A DNA stretch of 64,000 bases. It comes from Pandoraea fibrosis (lineage in GTDB: Bacteria > Pseudomonadota > Gammaproteobacteria > Burkholderiales > Burkholderiaceae). Positions 62,437 through 64,000 of this stretch are shown piece by piece. The translations under genes were made by a program, and so were the position numbers. How positions within the stretch are numbered: the first letter of the stretch is position 1; every line of letters starts with the position of its first letter. The stretch lies in NCBI RefSeq assembly GCF_000807775.2, contig NZ_CP047385.1:3596001-3660000 (forward strand). The letters run 5' to 3'. The notes under the pieces are model-generated. The model worked only from the letters and a program-made list of their open reading frames with translations. It did not search any database and was not told where the DNA came from.

Positions 62437-62753
62437 CGCAAGCGATATCCGTCATTTCGGTCATCTATCAATCGAAAACCGTCAAATTTCAAACGATCAA
62501 TCATAGCTTTTGACGGATTATCAGTTTCGATTTTCGCCACTCGACGTTCGTGCACGCCTGTGAGGCAGCGATAAGTCCTGTCGTACCTCAGGACTTCGCA
62601 GGCGGCATGACGTCCGAGCACAGCGCGACGCTATCGCCGACCCAGGGGATCGGCCAAGTTCGCTTCGCGCTCGTTTGCGGCCCGACATCCCCTGCTGCGC
62701 CCCGCACTTTGGCGAAACGAACCCCACGATTTTTGATGACTCCCGGAGCCAGA
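62437..62753. other. 317-bp intergenic region after the autotransporter
   Basis: Begins with nested inverted repeats (listed separately); the rest has no recognised gene and presumably holds the promoter for the next gene. A longer in-frame extension of the following gene (from 62550) has no ribosome binding site. Confidence 0.4.
62471..62531. terminator. Nested inverted repeat after the autotransporter gene
   Basis: ATCGAAA (62471-62477) pairs with TTTCGAT (62525-62531), and inside it CCGTCAAA (62479-62486) pairs with TTTGACGG (62509-62516). This makes a large stem with a 22-base loop 35 bp after the stop; it may serve as a transcription end or as a symmetric protein site. Confidence 0.45.
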
Positions 62754-63563
62754 ATGACGATGCGCAATACCTCACCGAAGCAATCACTGCGACGTCTCGC
62801 CGCATGTGGGCTGCTGGCCTGTATGTCGACGGCGCATGCGCAAACGACAGTCGAAGAAGCGAACAAGAGCAACAACCCGCTCAATCTGGCGCCAGCGCTC
62901 ACCCTGCAGAACTACTACACGCCGTCGATCTTCGGGACGAATACGCACACCAACGACTTCATGTTGCGACCGACGATACCGATTGGTCCGAGCCGCTTCA
63001 TCCCCGTGCCGCAGATCTTTCGCGCGACGGTGCCGATCAGTACGCGACCGGACCCGAATGGCGGCTACCAGACCGGACTGGGCGACATCAACCTGTTCGA
63101 CATCTTCCTGATGGATGTCGGCGGAGGCACGCAATTCGGCGTTGGCCCGTTGCTGACGATGCCGACGGCAACCGACAAATCGTTGGGAACGGGAAAATGG
63201 CAGGCGGGTCTTGCTGCCGTGGGCGTGCATTCGAACAAGGCCGGCGTGTTCGGCGCACTCGTGCAGTGGCAACATTCGTTTGCCGGTCAGGGAGATCGTC
63301 CGACGGTGGAGTCGCTCACCGCACAACCGTTCATCATCTACAACCTGACCGATGGCTGGTACCTGCGCTCCACGGCGACGTGGTCCTTCGATCTGCAACG
63401 CGGCAACTACTACATCCCGTTGGGGTTGGGTGCGGGCAAGACGTGGAAAATCGGCTCCACCATCGTCAACGCGTATGTCGAACCCCAATACTCGGTGATT
63501 CACTCGGGCAATGTGCCCCAATGGCAGGTGCTGGGCGGCGTGAGCTTCACGTTCGGGCACTAA
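62754..63563 (+). CDS. MetA/neuromedin-U-like outer membrane barrel protein
   Basis: A 269-residue exported protein. The signal peptide ends CMSTAHA-QTTVEEANKS, followed by NNPLNLAPALTLQNYYTPSIFGTNTHTNDFMLRPTIPIGP and QTGLGDINLFDIFLMDVGGGTQFGVGPLLTMPTATDKSLGTGKWQAGLAAVG. That is the pattern of the MetA-pathway-of-phenol-degradation/'neuromedin U' group of beta-barrel proteins. It has strand-turn-strand alternation throughout and ends VSFTFGH. CCGGAGCC lies 6-7 bp before ATG 62754; a second ATG at 62760 is possible. Function is unknown; small-molecule passage is a guess. Confidence 0.85.
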   Translation: MTMRNTSPKQSLRRLAACGLLACMSTAHAQTTVEEANKSNNPLNLAPALTLQNYYTPSIFGTNTHTNDFMLRPTIPIGPSRFIPVPQIFRATVPISTRPDPNGGYQTGLGDINLFDIFLMDVGGGTQFGVGPLLTMPTATDKSLGTGKWQAGLAAVGVHSNKAGVFGALVQWQHSFAGQGDRPTVESLTAQPFIIYNLTDGWYLRSTATWSFDLQRGNYYIPLGLGAGKTWKIGSTIVNAYVEPQYSVIHSGNVPQWQVLGGVSFTFGH

Positions 63564-63572
63564 ACGGCGCGC

Positions 63573-63613
63573 CGGCCGGGACTGCGCCGCAGGCGCGAAC
63601 ACCGGCCCGGCCG
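63573..63613. terminator. Hairpin between convergent genes
   Basis: CGGCCGGG (63573-63580) and CCCGGCCG (63606-63613) pair around a 25-base GC-rich loop that can itself fold. It sits between the two convergent stop codons with no T run. Confidence 0.4.
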
Positions 63614-63633
63614 CCGAACCGTTGGCGCGCGCG

Positions 63634-64000
63634 TCACCCGCCCGCCGCTGCGCGCAACGGCGTCACTTCGGGGCGGGGATCGGTGCTCACCGGCATCGCC
63701 GTCTCGGGCGTGTAACGGACACAGCGATTCCGGCCAGCCGCCTTGGCCTGATACAACGCACGATCCGCGCGCTGCACCAGCGACGACAACTCGCCACGCG
63801 AACGCTCGTCGCAGGCGATCCCGATACTCACGGTCGCCGCTACGGTTTCTCCCTGCACCATGCGAGCCGAGCGCTCGAAGGCCTCACGTACCCGCTCGGC
63901 GATCGCTTGCGCTTCCGTCGCCCCCACGCCGGGCAGGAACAGCGCGAACTCCTCGCCGCCGTAGCGTCCAAAAATATCGTCCGAGCGGAGCTGTTGCGAC
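63634..64000 (-). CDS. GGDEF diguanylate cyclase (partial, N-terminus off window)
   Basis: The reverse strand encodes the last 121 residues of a GGDEF protein, reading in from the right edge: LRSDDIFGRYGGEEFALFLPGVGATEAQAIAERVREAF, then VSIGIA and RADRALYQAKAAGRNR. The active-site GGEEF is intact and an RSDD I-site lies five residues before it, so c-di-GMP synthesis with product inhibition is expected. The sensor part lies beyond base 64000. The frame ends with a short Pro/Ala-rich tail. Confidence 0.92.
   Translation of the reverse strand, partial: SQQLRSDDIFGRYGGEEFALFLPGVGATEAQAIAERVREAFERSARMVQGETVAATVSIGIACDERSRGELSSLVQRADRALYQAKAAGRNRCVRYTPETAMPVSTDPRPEVTPLRAAAGG

Noticed and set aside
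62550..62753. 68-codon upstream extension of the outer membrane protein gene
   Set aside because: It would bury the signal peptide inside the protein; ATG 62754 has a good GGAG and gives a standard signal peptide.
1..64000. CRISPR arrays, rRNA and tRNA genes
   Set aside because: I looked for regularly spaced repeats and for tRNA or rRNA-like conserved stretches on both strands and found none; a tRNAscan or Rfam search would be decisive.

Overview
The window is about 64 kb of GC-rich, densely coding bacterial chromosome. Codon use, gene families and layout (EmrAB-NodT efflux units, a Liv transporter with a fused permease/ATPase, an FtsK paralogue, DUF2092, ChaB and BON envelope genes, several GGDEF/EAL proteins) fit a betaproteobacterium of the Burkholderiaceae. 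Pandoraea or a close relative is my best guess, from general resemblance only. I see no rRNA, tRNA, CRISPR array or insertion sequence.

Layout. 1-1755: encapsulin shell (cut by the left edge) and its DyP peroxidase cargo. 2101-10228: an RND efflux operon (permease, adaptor, outer membrane factor) running into its own OmpR-type two-component system. 10216-13665: small exported proteins, a DUF2092 protein and a Pro/Gly-rich partner, with a perfect FNR/Anr box between the divergent groups. 13767-16651: ArfB ribosome rescue factor, a HipBA module with inverted-repeat operators, and a DUF2239 gene behind two CCCGGG-centred operators. 16842-19384: MATE and MFS exporters that overlap tail to tail. 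19841-22690: a run of small envelope-stress genes (ChaB, DUF3309, Pro-rich, PRC-barrel, two BON proteins). 22977-30344: a Cache-GGDEF cyclase, DUF2252, an MscS-type channel and an MHYT-GGDEF-EAL protein with a good flagellar sigma-28 promoter. 30392-35657: HxlR regulator with an EmrB-EmrA operon and a divergent NodT factor. 35764-38127: a KfrA-like coiled-coil DNA-binding protein divergent from a lone tyrosine recombinase. 38292-41579: two tandem nitronate monooxygenases and an AcuI/YhdH oxidoreductase. 41667-46786: a branched-chain amino-acid-type ABC transporter. 47177-52033: FtsK paralogue and a WaaZ-like glycosyltransferase. 52513-56617: membrane GGDEF-EAL protein and a FeeM-like acyltransferase. 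56981-59102: MarR and a DHA2 exporter. 59743-63563: an autotransporter and a MetA/neuromedin-U-like outer membrane protein. 63634-64000: the C-terminus of another GGDEF protein.

Themes. Drug or metabolite efflux accounts for about a quarter of the window, in five separate units, three with a linked regulator. Cyclic-di-GMP turnover appears four times. The least explained pieces are the DUF2239 gene with its own operator pair, the kfrA-like/recombinase pair with palindromes packed into a 114-bp promoter, the FNR box, and the FeeM-like gene beside a GGDEF-EAL gene. All functional statements are from reading translations and DNA by eye; no database search was run.
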